From: Anaerolineales bacterium
Lineage (GTDB): Bacteria; Chloroflexota; Anaerolineae; Anaerolineales; RBG-16-64-43
NCBI GenBank assembly: GCA_016928575.1
Contig: JAFGKK010000007.1
Span: forward strand, 1-47,139
Length of the DNA: 47,139 bases
Direction of reading: 5' to 3'
Shown here in pieces: positions 6,947 to 15,640 of the stretch (the first letter of the stretch is position 1; every line of letters starts with the position of its first letter). The notes under the pieces were generated by a model. That model ran no database searches. It was not told the origin of the DNA and saw only the letters and a program-made list of their open reading frames with translations. The translations under genes were made by a program, and so were the position numbers.

Positions 6947-7507
6947 ATGGAACCCTTTCCCGCTTTATCCCTCGGTTGGCTCAACGGTTGGGTGCCTTTG
7001 GTTTTGATGGCGCTGGTGGATCTTGGATTGTTCCGGATCCTTCCCAAGGAAGTGGTCGCACGGCTGTACGGCCGCGTGAAGGTGGAAGGCTGGCAGAGGG
7101 TCATCGCCGCCATCGGCAACCTGGTCTTCACGGCCAGCCTGGTTCTGGTTGTGTTCACCCCTTTAAAAATCGGCGATCCGGTTTTCGCCGTCGGTTGCAT
7201 CGTTTCCCTGGCCGGCCTGGCCGGACAGGTCAAATCCTTTCTGGATTTCCGGGATACGCCGCCGGATCAACCGGTAACCCGCGGCATTTACCGGATATCG
7301 CGTCATCCGCAAAACGTGACTTCGAGGGTGGCGGCGCTTGGCATTTGCATCGCCGTCGGATCGTGGGCGGCGGTAACCCTATGGACGGTCGGCAATGCTC
7401 TGTGCCACTGGGAGAAACTGGCGGAAGAGCAAACCTGCCTGGAACAATATGGGGAGTCATACCGGCAATACCTGCATAAAGTTCCGCGGTATTTCTTGTT
7501 CTTCTGA
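6947..7507 (+). CDS. ICMT-like membrane methyltransferase, tandem copy A
   Basis: A 186-residue membrane protein starting MEPFPALSLGWLNGWV and ending KVPRYFLFF. The signature TRGIYRISRHPQNV replaces the usual tyrosine after RHP, and Glu-Glu-Gln plus YGESYRQYL close the motif. AAAGGAGG (6932-6939) fits the ATG at 6947 (7-nt spacing) better than the ATG at 6941 (1 nt). It is a tandem duplicate of the gene at 7553: same length, same first 15 or so residues apart from small changes, and the same ending. The lack of the RHPxY tyrosine in both suggests a shared altered specificity (inference). Confidence 0.84.
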   Translation: MEPFPALSLGWLNGWVPLVLMALVDLGLFRILPKEVVARLYGRVKVEGWQRVIAAIGNLVFTASLVLVVFTPLKIGDPVFAVGCIVSLAGLAGQVKSFLDFRDTPPDQPVTRGIYRISRHPQNVTSRVAALGICIAVGSWAAVTLWTVGNALCHWEKLAEEQTCLEQYGESYRQYLHKVPRYFLFF

Positions 7508-7552
7508 GAAATCCCAGCGGCCGCCTTCCACTTTTTAAAAAAGGAGTTGGCG

Positions 7553-8113
7553 ATGGAACTCTTTCCCGCACTGTCCCTTGGCTGGCTCAACGGTTGGATC
7601 GCCCCGGTGCTGCTGGCCCTGACCGACGCGATCCTGTTTCGTTCGTTCCCCAAGCCGGTCGTCGCCCGGCTGTGGGACCGCTCACAGTGGAGCCGCAGAC
7701 AGCGGATCTTCACCGTCATCGGCAAGCTGATTTCGCTCGGCGTGTTGATTCTCCTCCTGCTTACCCCGCTGAAACTCGGCGCGCCGGTGTTCGCCGTTGG
7801 CGCCGCGATTTTCCTGCTCGGACTGGCGACGGTGATTGTTTCGGTCCTAAATTTCGCGGCGACCCCCCTGGATCAGCCGGTGACGCGCGGGTTGTACAAG
7901 ATCTCGCGCCATCCGCAGGTAGTCGGCGCGGGATTGGTGCTCTTAGGCGCCTCGATCGCGATCGGCTCCTGGGCGGCGGTGATCTTGTGGACGCTCGGAC
8001 ACCTCTTCGGCCACTGGGGAATTCTGGCGGAGGAGGAAGCCTGTCTCGCGCAGTACGGCGAACCTTACCGGGAGTACCTGCGGCGCGTACCGCGGTACTT
8101 CCTATTTCATTAA
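7553..8113 (+). CDS. ICMT-like membrane methyltransferase, tandem copy B
   Basis: A 186-residue protein, the near-twin of the gene at 6947: it begins MELFPALSLGWLNGWI and ends RVPRYFLFH. Signature TRGLYKISRHPQVVG, then AEEEACLAQYGEPYREYL. The ATG at 7553 follows AAGGAG; an in-frame TTG six bases earlier is too close to it. At least four membrane segments are visible. The gap to copy A is 45 bp, and the next gene starts 12 bp after the stop, so these genes form one transcription unit. Confidence 0.85.
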   Translation: MELFPALSLGWLNGWIAPVLLALTDAILFRSFPKPVVARLWDRSQWSRRQRIFTVIGKLISLGVLILLLLTPLKLGAPVFAVGAAIFLLGLATVIVSVLNFAATPLDQPVTRGLYKISRHPQVVGAGLVLLGASIAIGSWAAVILWTLGHLFGHWGILAEEEACLAQYGEPYREYLRRVPRYFLFH

Positions 8114-8125
8114 GAGAGGAACACT

Positions 8126-8851
8126 TTGCTCGGGATCGTAGGCAACGCCGTTCTCATCGTTCTGGTTGTTCTGTTCAGCCTGTCCTTCTTCTGGCTGGTG
8201 GTCCTGAAGTTCGCATCCAGAGCCGCGACGCGCCTGGGACATTCCTCCCCCTGCCCGGCCGCCATCGGCTGGATTGTGAACAACCCCATCCGCCGGCACT
8301 ACATGCAGCCGGTCCTCGAACGGGTGGGGATCCGACCCGGCGAGTTCGTCCTGGAACTCGGGCCCGGGCCGGGCGCCTTCTCGCTCGACGCCGCCCGGAT
8401 GGTGGGGAACAGCGGCCGCTTGGTCGCGGTTGACCTCCAGCCGGAGATGATCGCGCGGCTGGAGCGGCGCGCGCGGGATGCCGGAGTGGATAACATCGAA
8501 ACGCACGTCGCAAGCGCGTATGATCTGCCGCTGCCGGATTCGAGCGTCGACCGCGCCTTCCTGGTGACGGTTCTTCCGGAAATACCGGACCGCGCGCGGG
8601 CGCTCGCGGAACTGCGCCGGGTGCTCAAGCCCGGGGGAACGCTCTCCATCACCGAGGAGTTCCTCGATCCGGATTACCTGTTCGCCGGCGAAACCATTCG
8701 GCTGGTCGAATCGGCGGGGTTCCGCCTGACCCGGCTCGCCGGCGGCTTCTGGATCTACACGGTGAATTTCGAGGCTACCGGACCGAACGAAAAAAACACA
8801 ATCCATCCCAGATATGGGAAGAAAGCGGGGAACCATGCGCAAACCGAGTAA
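8126..8851 (+). CDS. class I SAM methyltransferase with N-terminal membrane segment
   Basis: A 241-residue protein starting with TTG at 8126, spaced 5 nt from AGAGGA. Residues 3-27 (IVGNAVLIVLVVLFSLSFFW) are a membrane anchor. The catalytic domain follows: HYMQPVLERVGIRPG, motif I VLELGPGPGAFS, beta-2 LVAVDLQPEM, and LRRVLKPGGTLSITEEF. The pattern resembles UbiE/Methyltransf_11 enzymes that act on lipophilic substrates. The membrane anchor would place it beside the ICMT-like proteins encoded on each side. Its 3' end overlaps the next gene by 17 bp. Confidence 0.85.
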   Translation: MLGIVGNAVLIVLVVLFSLSFFWLVVLKFASRAATRLGHSSPCPAAIGWIVNNPIRRHYMQPVLERVGIRPGEFVLELGPGPGAFSLDAARMVGNSGRLVAVDLQPEMIARLERRARDAGVDNIETHVASAYDLPLPDSSVDRAFLVTVLPEIPDRARALAELRRVLKPGGTLSITEEFLDPDYLFAGETIRLVESAGFRLTRLAGGFWIYTVNFEATGPNEKNTIHPRYGKKAGNHAQTE

Positions 8852-9353
8852 GTGGAGTTTCCAGATGATGTCGTTAATCCACGAAACGCTGTACGGCCTG
8901 TTTCAGGACCCGTACCGGGCGCTGGCCGACGCCGGCCTTCAAGCCGGACAAGCCGTCCTGGAAGTCGGCTGCGGACCCGGATTCTTCACCGTTCCGGCCT
9001 CCAGGATCGTCGGCGCAACGGGAAGCGTCCTGGCGCTGGATATCAATCCGTTCGCCGTGGAACACGTGCAACGAAAAATCGAGCAGGAACGCGTGGCCAA
9101 TGCCCGCGTCATGCTGGCCGACGCCGCGCAAACGAACCTTCCCGGCCGAAGCTTCGATCTGGCATTCCTGTTCGGTTTCCCCCACCCTGTCGGGGATATG
9201 GGGAGGATCTGGAATGAAATCCACCGCCTGCTTAAACCGGCCGGGATTCTGGCCGTGAAAGGCCGGCGGCTTCCGCCCGGAGGGCTTTTCCGGCCTTCGG
9301 AGTGCCGGGGAAGGATCTCCTGCTTTATCCGAACCAGGAGCGGCGAAAAATGA
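8835..9353 (+). CDS. class I SAM methyltransferase
   Basis: A 172-residue protein. After a short N-terminal helix (SFQMMSLIHETLYGLF) come motif I VLEVGCGPGFFTVPA, beta-2 VLALDINPFAVEHV, LPGRSFDLAFLFGF and IHRLLKPAGILAVKGR. It is short but has the full Rossmann core. Start at ATG 8835, preceded by GGGGAA and overlapping the upstream gene; an in-frame ATG at 8814 is possible. The stop overlaps the next start (ATGA at 9350). The overlap on both sides shows strict co-translation in the block. Confidence 0.8.
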   Translation: MRKPSKWSFQMMSLIHETLYGLFQDPYRALADAGLQAGQAVLEVGCGPGFFTVPASRIVGATGSVLALDINPFAVEHVQRKIEQERVANARVMLADAAQTNLPGRSFDLAFLFGFPHPVGDMGRIWNEIHRLLKPAGILAVKGRRLPPGGLFRPSECRGRISCFIRTRSGEK

Positions 9354-10564
9354 TCCGACAATTCTCCTTGAAACGCATCCTTATCGACGGCACCCTCATG
9401 AATGTGCTGATCAGCATCGTCGTGTATGGTTTTATCTACCTTAACCCGTTGATCTGGGTCAGCGATTATCCGCCCGATATCCAAGCGGCGGTGGGTCCGG
9501 TCTCGGCACCCATCGGCCAACAGCTCGCGATGGGCGTGCTGTTCCTCCTCATCCTCGCCGGTGTGCCGCTTTGGTCGAGCGCCAGACTCCGGCGGGAAAA
9601 CCGCGGCGAGCTGTCGTTTCCCTCGGCCTTCGTTCACAATGCGCTGCTCGCGTTGTTCTTCGCGAGCTGGGATCTCCTCATCCTCGACTGGCTGATCTTC
9701 GTCACAATCCAGCCGGCGTTCATCGTCATCCCGGGCACGGAGGGCTTGGCGGGATACCAGGATTATTGGTTTCACCTTCAGGTGAGCTTCCTGGGATGGA
9801 CACAGTGGATCGCGATCCTCGCCGCCGGCCTGATCCTCGGCGGCCTGGCGATGATACGGCCGGGAGGCCAGCCGATGTCTGAAAAAAACCGCGGCACCGC
9901 AGGGTATTTTGCGCAGCTGGTGTTTTTCCTCGGCGTTTGGGCAGCATGCCTGTTCGTCTCCGCCGGGCGTCTGGATTGGGGCGCGGGGTGGGTATTCCTC
10001 GCCCTCAGCGCAGCCGGGCAGATCGTCACCGCCGTGATCCTCCGAATACGGTATCCCGGATTGATGGGCGAGCGCGCCTCGCTCGAAGGGAAATGGGATT
10101 TGGACCGGATCCTGGCCGGCGTGTTGGCGCTCTGGGGTCCGGCCGCGATCTGTATCGTCGGCGGATTAGACCAGCGCCATGGGTGGCCGCCGGAGATTCC
10201 CCTGGCGTGGCAACTGGCGGGGGTCGCGATCGCCGCGGCGGGGGCGGCACTGACGGCCTGGGCGATGGCGGCCAACCGTTTCTTCTACGGCGTCATGCGG
10301 ATCGCCAAAGAGCGGGGACATGCGGTATGCGATTCCGGCCCATACCGGTTCGTCCGCCATCCGGGCTACTTGGGCGCGATCGGATTCGATTTGGCGGCGG
10401 CGCTCGTCCTCCAATCCGTTTGGGCGCTCATCCCGGCGGCGGTCACCGTGCTCGCCATCGTGATCCGCACGGCCCGGGAAGACAAAGCCCTGCAGGCCGG
10501 GCTGGACGGCTACCGCGAATACGCCCAGCGCGTCCGGTCGCGGTTGCTGCCGCTCGTCTGGTGA
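9350..10564 (+). CDS. two-part membrane protein: N-terminal 4-TM domain fused to an ICMT-like methyltransferase
   Basis: A 404-residue protein. Residues 1-170 hold about four membrane segments with no motif I recognise. From residue 176 (MSEKNRGTAGYFAQ) it reads like a complete ICMT-like enzyme of about 225 residues: LDWGAGWVFLALSAAGQI, then DSGPYRFVRHPGYLGA, REDKALQ, and GYREYAQRVRSRLLPLVW. It is about twice the family's usual length, so either two genes have fused or an accessory membrane domain was added. The ATG at 9350 overlaps the upstream stop and has AGGAG at 9336-9340. Its C-terminal DNA matches the vestige at 5458-5508. Confidence 0.82.
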   Translation: MIRQFSLKRILIDGTLMNVLISIVVYGFIYLNPLIWVSDYPPDIQAAVGPVSAPIGQQLAMGVLFLLILAGVPLWSSARLRRENRGELSFPSAFVHNALLALFFASWDLLILDWLIFVTIQPAFIVIPGTEGLAGYQDYWFHLQVSFLGWTQWIAILAAGLILGGLAMIRPGGQPMSEKNRGTAGYFAQLVFFLGVWAACLFVSAGRLDWGAGWVFLALSAAGQIVTAVILRIRYPGLMGERASLEGKWDLDRILAGVLALWGPAAICIVGGLDQRHGWPPEIPLAWQLAGVAIAAAGAALTAWAMAANRFFYGVMRIAKERGHAVCDSGPYRFVRHPGYLGAIGFDLAAALVLQSVWALIPAAVTVLAIVIRTAREDKALQAGLDGYREYAQRVRSRLLPLVW

Positions 10565-10590
10565 ATTCGTACCGATACGCCTGAGCCCTC

Positions 10591-10985
10591 GTGTCTTTTT
10601 GTCTTCGTGGTGTAAACCCTTTTTACCACGAAGGCACCAAGGCACTAAGGAAAAAAGGGAAAGTTTTTCTTCGTGTCTTTTTGTCTTCGTCGTGTAAACC
10701 CTTTTTACCACGGAGGCACTAAGGTACTAAAGCACTAAGGGAAAAACGAAAGCCTTTCTTCGTGTCTTCGCGTCTTCGTGGTGTAAATCCTTTTCCCCAC
10801 GAAGTCACCAAGGCACGAAGGAAAAAGGGAAAGCTTTTCTTCGTGTCTTTGTGTTTTCGTGGTGTAAACCCTTTTTTACCACGAAGGCACCAAGGCACTA
10901 AGGAAAAAAGGAAAGCATTTCTTCGTGTCTTTGGGTTTTCGTGGCGTAAACCCTTTTTACCACGAAGACACCAAGGCACAAAGAA
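10591..10985. repeat. five tandem ~82-bp hairpin repeats
   Basis: Units start near 10591, 10671, 10760, 10841 and 10923. Each has CGTGTCTTTxTGTCTTCGTGG, 'tgtaaaccctttt', then the inverted arm (ACCACGAAGGCACCAAGG) and an A-rich linker 'ggaaaaaaggaaag'. Each unit folds on itself (CTTCGTGGT ... ACCACGAAG). It is related to the arrays at 1-290 and 818-965 but with its own spacer. It fills the 456-bp gap between 10564 and 11021 and divides the methyltransferase block. Open frames across it, on either strand, are produced by the repeat. Confidence 0.9.
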
Positions 10986-11020
10986 GAGGAATCTTCAATC
11001 GCGAAAGAAGGGAGATCCTT

Positions 11021-11914
11021 ATGAAACACCTTGCAGGTCTCGACGATCCGAAAATCGCCAAGCTCTACGCCGGCGTCCCCGAGGATGAACTGCGCAAGTT
11101 CCACGCCTTTTGCGAGGCGTATCCCTACCGCAGTATCCGTTACCGCGGGATCGAATGGCCGTACCTGATTTCCTCCGGCGGCGGCGAGCCTTTGCTGATG
11201 CTTTCCGGCGCGCTGACCCATCCGGACATCAGCTGGAATTCGATCGCCTACTTCGGGGGAAAATACCGGATCGTCGTCCCCGCTTACCCGGCGGTGCGCA
11301 CGATGGACGAGTTGTGCGACGGCATGGCGGCGGTGTTGCAGCACGAAGGGGTCACCCGCGCGCACGTGATGGGCGGCTCGTACGGCGGATTTGTCGGCCA
11401 GGTTTTCGCGCGCCGATTCCCGGCCGTCTCCCGCTCGCTGGTCCTTTCGCACACGGCCGCGCCCGATCCCACCGGGCTTGGGAACGTGGAGCGGATGGTG
11501 CGCGGGTTGTCGCTGCTGCCGGCGTTTGCCCTGCGCGGGTTGCTGGGCCGCTCGCTCGGCAAGCTCATGCCGGCGGATTCTTCTTCCCCGGAAATGCTTC
11601 TGATGCTCGCCCAGTTCCGCGAAATCATGGATCACCATCTGCAAAAGCCCGACTTCCTCGGCATCCTTGAGCGGACGCTGGATTTCTACCGACGGGCGTG
11701 GTCCGCGGAGGATTTGGCCGGCTGGTCCGGGAGGATCCTCCTGGTACTCGGCGAGGAGGACCCGGCGTCGCCGGAGCGGGTGCGCGCCGCCTTCCGCCGC
11801 CTCTATCCGAACGCGGAGTGGAAAATTTTCAAAGGGAGCGGGCATACGACCTCGGTCACCGATCAGGCGGAATACCAGGCGGCCATCGACGGGTTCCTGC
11901 AGGCGCAATCCTGA
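11021..11914 (+). CDS. alpha/beta hydrolase
   Basis: A 297-residue soluble protein of the alpha/beta hydrolase fold. The nucleophile elbow is MGGSYGGF (Ser120), the acid is probably the Asp in LGEEDPASP near residue 246, and the histidine lies in GSGHTTSV near 271, so the triad looks complete. The oxyanion region is PLLMLSGALTHP. The ATG at 11021 follows AAGGGAG. A frame open further upstream runs into the repeat array and has no start signal. Sitting among carboxyl-methyltransferase-like genes, a methyl esterase or lipid esterase role is tempting but not shown. Confidence 0.86.
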   Translation: MKHLAGLDDPKIAKLYAGVPEDELRKFHAFCEAYPYRSIRYRGIEWPYLISSGGGEPLLMLSGALTHPDISWNSIAYFGGKYRIVVPAYPAVRTMDELCDGMAAVLQHEGVTRAHVMGGSYGGFVGQVFARRFPAVSRSLVLSHTAAPDPTGLGNVERMVRGLSLLPAFALRGLLGRSLGKLMPADSSSPEMLLMLAQFREIMDHHLQKPDFLGILERTLDFYRRAWSAEDLAGWSGRILLVLGEEDPASPERVRAAFRRLYPNAEWKIFKGSGHTTSVTDQAEYQAAIDGFLQAQS

Positions 11915-11952
11915 CCGTTGTGTTCGCTGGATAAAGAAAGAAGGAAACGGGA

Positions 11953-12840
11953 ATGGCGGGAAAACGAATCGAAACCAAAGCATCCCAAACAGCCGGGTAT
12001 ACCTGTTTCTCGCGCGCCTGCGCCGCGCGCGAGAGAGATCCGCGCCTCCGCGGCCCGGATTACTTGGCGGAGCGGATCTTGCCCTTCGGCGCCCGGTTGA
12101 TGGCCGCCATCCCCCCCGTCCGCCGGCTGGTGATGGCCAAGATGTTCCCGGCGGGGATCTATGAATACGTTCTGGCGCGGACGAAGGAGCTAGATGCGGC
12201 GTTTCTCGCAGCGCTCGAGGCGCGCTTCGACCAGATCGTCCTCTTGGGCGCCGGATTCGACACCCGCGCGCTGCGTTTTGCTGGACGCAACCGCGGGACG
12301 CGGATCTTCGAGCTGGATGTGGCGCCCACGTTGGATCCGAAAGTGGAGATCCTGCGCCGGAAGCGCATCCCCCTTCCGGACGAATTGACCTTCGTGCGGA
12401 TTAATTTCGACAAGCAGGAGCTTGCCGCAGCGCTGGCGCAGGCGGGTTTTCGGCGCGGGCGTAAGGATCTTTTCCTCATGGAAGGCATCACCATGTACCT
12501 CACTGCATCGGCGGTGGACCGCAACTTCGCCTTCATCCGGCAACACGCCGCGCCGGGCAGCCGGGTGGTGTTCGATTACATCTATGCATCCGTCCTGCGG
12601 CGCGAGAACCGGCGTTACGGTGAGCGGGAGATTTTCGAAACCGTCTCCCGGGCGGGCGAGGGCTGGACCTTCGGCCTGGAGGACGGCGAGGCGGAATCGT
12701 TTCTGGAGCAGCGCGGCTTCCGGCTCATCGCGCACCACACCCCCGCGGAGCTGCAACGGAAGCACCTCACTGCCAAAAACGGAACCCCGCTCGGACGCAT
12801 CAACGGCACGCACTGCATCGCCGTCGCCGAAGTGCGCTGA
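11953..12840 (+). CDS. leucine carboxyl methyltransferase (LCM/PPM)-like SAM methyltransferase
   Basis: A 295-residue protein of the LCM family. SAM motif IVLLGAGFDTRALRF (about residues 96-110), then the acidic RIFELDVA, LFLMEGITMYL (family motif E-G-x-x-M/L-Y-L) and SRVVFDYIY. The C-terminus GRINGTHCIAVAEV matches the paralogue at 15641. Bacterial relatives include O-methyltransferases of polyketide pathways. AAGGAA precedes the ATG at 11953. Substrate unknown. Confidence 0.87.
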   Translation: MAGKRIETKASQTAGYTCFSRACAARERDPRLRGPDYLAERILPFGARLMAAIPPVRRLVMAKMFPAGIYEYVLARTKELDAAFLAALEARFDQIVLLGAGFDTRALRFAGRNRGTRIFELDVAPTLDPKVEILRRKRIPLPDELTFVRINFDKQELAAALAQAGFRRGRKDLFLMEGITMYLTASAVDRNFAFIRQHAAPGSRVVFDYIYASVLRRENRRYGEREIFETVSRAGEGWTFGLEDGEAESFLEQRGFRLIAHHTPAELQRKHLTAKNGTPLGRINGTHCIAVAEVR

Positions 12841-12925
12841 GGAGGCGGAAGGGAAGGGGAAACGAAGGCAGTTCGGAATACCTTCCACAAAACCCAGCGC
12901 CGCTTCCGCAACGACAAGGAGCAGC

Positions 12926-13561
12926 ATGAATCTGATCGGCAAATTTATGGACCAATACAGAAAACCCTCCGGCTGGCTCGGCCGGGTGGTGGCCCGGGGG
13001 ATGAACGCAGGGCATTGGGAATTGACCGAATGGGGATTGGGGCACATTGACATCGCGAAGTATGGTTCCGCGCTGGATATCGGCTGCGGCGGAGGGGAGA
13101 CCATCCGCAAACTGGCGGAAGCCGATCCGCACAGCCGCCTGTACGGAATCGATCATTCGCCGGAAAGCGTCGCGGTGGCCGTGGAAAGAAACGCGCCCCA
13201 AGTCCGCGCGGGCCGCGTCGACATCCGGCCGGGATCGGTTTCGTCCCTGCCCTTCCCCGGCGCCATGTTCCACCTGGTCTTGGCCATCGAGACCCATTAC
13301 TTCTGGCCCGATTTGGAATCCGACGCGCGGGAAATCCTCCGGGTGATGCGAGGCGGCGGAACATTGATGATCATCGGCGAAGGATACGCGGGCGGGAAAT
13401 TCGACGATCGGAATCGCAAGCTGGCGCGATGGGCGGGCATGCGGTTCTACGGCATCCGGGAGATAGAGGAAATCCTAACCAGGGCCGGGTTTGCGGAGAT
13501 CCGGATGTTCGAAGAGTACGACAAAGGCTGGTTTTGCGCCTTAGCCCGCAAAGGCGTTTGA
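12926..13561 (+). CDS. class I SAM-dependent methyltransferase
   Basis: A 211-residue protein: motif I ALDIGCGGGETIRKL (about residues 50-64), LYGIDHSPESVAVA, SLPFPGAMFHLVLAIETHYF, and EILRVMRGGGTLMII. The pattern is that of Methyltransf_11 enzymes. AAGGAG at 12916-12921 fits the ATG at 12926; the same frame is open for 500 bp upstream, but that part is antisense-like shadow of the LCM gene and has no codon logic. Substrate unknown. Confidence 0.85.
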   Translation: MNLIGKFMDQYRKPSGWLGRVVARGMNAGHWELTEWGLGHIDIAKYGSALDIGCGGGETIRKLAEADPHSRLYGIDHSPESVAVAVERNAPQVRAGRVDIRPGSVSSLPFPGAMFHLVLAIETHYFWPDLESDAREILRVMRGGGTLMIIGEGYAGGKFDDRNRKLARWAGMRFYGIREIEEILTRAGFAEIRMFEEYDKGWFCALARKGV

Positions 13562-13658
13562 AGAACAGCGGAGCATAAGGCATACAGGCGGTTGCCGCAC
13601 GGTGCGGATCTTTCCGGCTCGCGGAAAAAACCTTAATCCGACACGGAGGAAACCGAAC

Positions 13659-14723
13659 ATGAAAATCCTAGTTTTTGGTGCAGGCCCCTTGGGAAGCTTC
13701 TTTTCCGCGCGATTGCTGGAAGCCGGGCACGAGGTCGCCCTGCTGGCGCGCGGCCAACGGCTGACGGATTTGCGGCAGCACGGGCTGGTTCTGGTCGATA
13801 CGGAATCCGGAAAAGAGTCGGTCAGCCGGCCGCGGATCGTCGAACGGCTCGAACCGGAGGACGCCTACGATCTGGTGATGGTGGTGATGCGCAAGAACCG
13901 TGCGCTGGAGATACTTCCCGCGCTGGCCGCGAACACGCGCACGCCGAACATCCTGTTCCTGATGAACAACGCCGCCGGCCCGGATGCGCTGGTTCAAGCG
14001 CTCGGTGCGCAACGGGTAATGATGGGCTTCCCGATGGCGGCCGGCTACCGCCGGGGGTACAAGATCCATTACCTGTTCGGCGGAAAGCCGGACAAGCCGG
14101 TGAAGATCCCGCTCGGCGAGGCGGACGGCAGCATTCGTCCGCGGACTCGCGACATCGCTGCGGTGTTCGACGGAATGCCGGGCTTTGCCGGCGAGATCCG
14201 CACCGACATGGACGCTTGGCTCAAGACGCACGTCGCGCTGCTGATGCCTTCGCTCGCTCCGGCGATGCGCGCGGCCGGCCGCGATAACGTGCGCATGGGG
14301 CGCACGCGCGACGCGGTCGTCCTGGCGGTCCGCGCCATGCGCGAGGGGTTCGCCGTGGTGCGCAAGCTGGGGTATCCCGTCGTTCCCGCCGGCATCCGGC
14401 AGATGGAATTGCTGCCCGAACCCTTGCTCGTTTGGTACCTGCAGCGGATGCTCCCCCATCCGCGGATGCGGACCGCGATGCTCGAGCATGCCGACGCAGC
14501 CCAGGACGAGATCCGCCACCTGGCCGGGGAGTTCGACGAATTAATCCAGAAGGCGGGCGTCCCGACTCCGGTTATCGACGGGTTGAGGAAATATTTTGAT
14601 CCCGACACCCCGCCGCTCCCGGACGGCAGCGCCGAGATTCCGCTGGACTGGCGATTCTTGTACACCGTCGCCGGGATTGTGGTCCTCGGAGCGGTCGTCC
14701 TTCTTGGTTTGTGGCTGCTGTAA
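13659..14723 (+). CDS. ketopantoate reductase (ApbA/PanE)-like protein with a C-terminal membrane anchor
   Basis: A 354-residue protein. The N-terminal NADP-binding fold has ILVFGAGPLGSFFSARLL (GxGxxG). DAWLKTHVALLMP near residue 190 contains the lysine that family members use in catalysis (W-x-K-x-H). PanE reduces 2-dehydropantoate in coenzyme A synthesis, but it is usually about 300 residues and soluble. Here the tail FLYTVAGIVVLGAVVLLGLW is a clear membrane span at the very C-terminus. With this context it is more likely a diverged oxidoreductase working at the membrane than the CoA enzyme. GGAGG precedes the ATG at 13659. Confidence 0.78.
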   Translation: MKILVFGAGPLGSFFSARLLEAGHEVALLARGQRLTDLRQHGLVLVDTESGKESVSRPRIVERLEPEDAYDLVMVVMRKNRALEILPALAANTRTPNILFLMNNAAGPDALVQALGAQRVMMGFPMAAGYRRGYKIHYLFGGKPDKPVKIPLGEADGSIRPRTRDIAAVFDGMPGFAGEIRTDMDAWLKTHVALLMPSLAPAMRAAGRDNVRMGRTRDAVVLAVRAMREGFAVVRKLGYPVVPAGIRQMELLPEPLLVWYLQRMLPHPRMRTAMLEHADAAQDEIRHLAGEFDELIQKAGVPTPVIDGLRKYFDPDTPPLPDGSAEIPLDWRFLYTVAGIVVLGAVVLLGLWLL

Positions 14724-14761
14724 GCCGCCGGCCTGCCGGCCGGATAGAAAGAAGAGTATCC

Positions 14762-15574
14762 ATGTCCCAGAAAATGCACGTGACGCTGAGCGACGTTCCC
14801 AAGACTCTGCTCCTGCCCTTGTGGGGCCGGGCACGCGAATCCCGCAAACCCGATCCGCTGCTGGTCGACAAAAAAGCGCTGGAGATCATCGACGGCGTGG
14901 ATTTCGATTTTTCCTCGCTTGCGGGGAACATCACCGAACTCAGCCAAGCCGGATGGATCATGCGCAGCTTGTCCATCGACCGTGCGGTCCGGAAGTTGCT
15001 CGCAGTCCATCCGCAAGCCACGATCGTCGACCTCGGCTGCGGACTCGACACCACCTTCGACCGGGTGGACAACGGGCTGCTCCGCTGGTTCGATCTGGAT
15101 CTGCCGGAAGTCATCGCGCTGCGGAAGCAATTCATTCCCGAAACCGCGCGACGCAAGGCCCTCGCCGCCTCCTTCCTGGAGAAGGGCTGGCGGAAGGAGA
15201 TCCGGCCGTCGAGCAAAGTGCTGTTCCTCGCCGCGGGCCTCTTCTATTTTTTCCGCGAAGAGGAGATCAAGGGCTTCCTCCGGGATCTGGCGGACGAATT
15301 CCCCGGCGGAGAGATCCTCTTCGACGCGGTCTCCCCGCTGGGGGTGAAAACCGCCAACCGGATGGTCGTCCGTCGGGCGGGGATGGACGAGCGCTCCTTC
15401 CTCACCTGGGGATTGGAGAAACCGGAGCGGATCCTCTCCTGGGACGACCGTTTCACCTTCCTCAAGTCGACCTTCTACTTCGGCGAGAAGCGATTGCCTC
15501 TGCGGGTGCGAATCCAGGGCTTCTTCTCGGACCTGCTGAAGATCCAATACATGGTCCATCTCGGCTGGGCGTAA
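14762..15574 (+). CDS. LCM-like SAM methyltransferase
   Basis: A 270-residue protein of the leucine carboxyl methyltransferase type, more distant from the pair at 11953 and 15641. It begins with VTLSDVPKTLLLPLWGRARE and has SAM motif IVDLGCGLDTTFDR, then WFDLDLPEVIALR and VLFLAAGLFYFFREEEI. The latter two fit the LCM subgroup in which carboxylate and phospho-compound methyltransferases are found. A weak AGAAGAG precedes the ATG at 14762; an in-frame start at 14711 would overlap the upstream gene. Confidence 0.82.
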   Translation: MSQKMHVTLSDVPKTLLLPLWGRARESRKPDPLLVDKKALEIIDGVDFDFSSLAGNITELSQAGWIMRSLSIDRAVRKLLAVHPQATIVDLGCGLDTTFDRVDNGLLRWFDLDLPEVIALRKQFIPETARRKALAASFLEKGWRKEIRPSSKVLFLAAGLFYFFREEEIKGFLRDLADEFPGGEILFDAVSPLGVKTANRMVVRRAGMDERSFLTWGLEKPERILSWDDRFTFLKSTFYFGEKRLPLRVRIQGFFSDLLKIQYMVHLGWA

Positions 15575-15640
15575 GCAGCGTAATGATACGGCGGATTGCG
15601 GCCTCGGAATGAATCTTGATGAGAAGAAGGACAACCTAAA

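Noticed and set aside
10591-10985. CRISPR array
   Set aside because: Units are palindromic end to end, spacers are similar to each other, repeats vary and no cas gene is nearby.
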